This document shows positions 6,297 to 6,376 of a DNA stretch of 6,376 bases, piece after piece. The notes beneath the pieces were generated by a model that worked only from the letters and a program-made list of their open reading frames with translations, was not told the DNA's origin and searched no databases. Position 1 is the stretch's first letter. The number at the start of each line of letters is the position of its first letter. Origin of the DNA: Gemmatimonadota bacterium (lineage in GTDB: Bacteria; Gemmatimonadota; Gemmatimonadetes; Palauibacterales; Palauibacteraceae); contig JAUVPT010000097.1 of assembly GCA_030598525.1 (NCBI GenBank), positions 1-6,376 on the forward strand, read 5' to 3'. The position numbers were made by a program, and so were the translations under genes.

Positions 6297-6376
6297 CTAT
6301 CTTCCGCCGCGCCAGTCCGGAGTATCCACTGCCGCCAGGTTGACGGCAACAAGGTCCTGCCGGCCATCCACCCCGA
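6297..6376 (-). CDS. Possible C-terminal end of an unidentified gene, truncated by the window edge
   Basis: On the - strand, the frame beginning at 6374 stays open for 25 codons to a TAG at 6297-6299 and reads GVDGRQDLVAVNLAAVDTPD followed by WRGGR. The amino-acid make-up (hydrophobic beta-like run, acidic and basic residues, one Trp) and the third-base G/C preference look more like a real protein tail than the other frames here, which are Arg/Ser/Pro rich. No family can be recognised from so short a piece. If real, it ends 56 bases before yjbQ and would make yjbQ part of a longer - strand gene set. It could equally be a chance open frame. Confidence 0.3.
   Translation of the reverse strand, partial: GVDGRQDLVAVNLAAVDTPDWRGGR
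6321..6349 (-). promoter_or_regulatory. Weak candidate sigma-70-type promoter for yjbQ
   Basis: On the - strand, TTGCCG (6349-6344) is followed after 17 bases by GATACT (6326-6321), each matching 4 of 6 consensus positions. A start near 6314 would give a leader of about 75 bases before the yjbQ ATG. Matches this weak arise by chance, and the same bases may be coding for the end of an upstream gene, so this is only a candidate. Confidence 0.25.

Noticed and set aside
6268..6376. Possible divergent + strand gene starting at ATG 6268 and running off the right edge
   Set aside because: There is no Shine-Dalgarno, and the translation is Arg/Ser/Thr/Pro-rich and looks like the shadow of the opposite frame.

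Overview
The window reads as ordinary chromosomal DNA from a GC-rich bacterium (visibly well over 60% G+C, with G/C in most third codon positions). It has five recognisable genes and possibly the last 25 codons of a sixth. There is no rRNA, tRNA, CRISPR array, insertion sequence or phage gene. An ATP/ADP-translocase-like carrier fused to a HEAT-type tail, a Tat-exported class V aminotransferase and a urocanase together would fit an environmental Gram-negative such as a Gemmatimonadota member. This placement is inference from the gene mix only.

Layout. On the + strand, 1-1242 is the C-terminal three quarters of urocanate hydratase (hutU), a cytoplasmic histidine-degradation enzyme that enters from the left edge. 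Everything to its right lies on the - strand. Read in the direction of transcription (right to left), this is: a possible C-terminal gene tail at the right edge (6297-6376), a YjbQ/UPF0047 protein (5818-6240), a secreted protein of unknown function (5023-5682), a Tat-signal PLP enzyme of the class V aminotransferase/isopenicillin N epimerase type (3649-4956), and a large membrane protein joining a nucleotide-transporter-like domain to a helical-repeat tail (1251-3590). The gaps are 135, 66 and 58 bases, so the last three could share a transcript. hutU and the transporter converge with only 8 bases between their stop codons.

How the genes may work together. hutU is unrelated to its convergent neighbours as far as can be seen. 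The secreted protein and the PLP enzyme both carry an RRxFL twin-arginine-like motif and are separated by a short leader with an 8-bp perfect hairpin just upstream of a strong GGAGGT ribosome binding site. They are followed by the transporter-like gene. An envelope-located module (secreted protein, exported PLP enzyme, inner-membrane carrier) is a reasonable hypothesis, but the sequence gives no substrate. Nothing here is clearly a new system. The items most worth a second look are the HEAT-tailed carrier, the exported PLP enzyme and the unknown secreted protein beside it.
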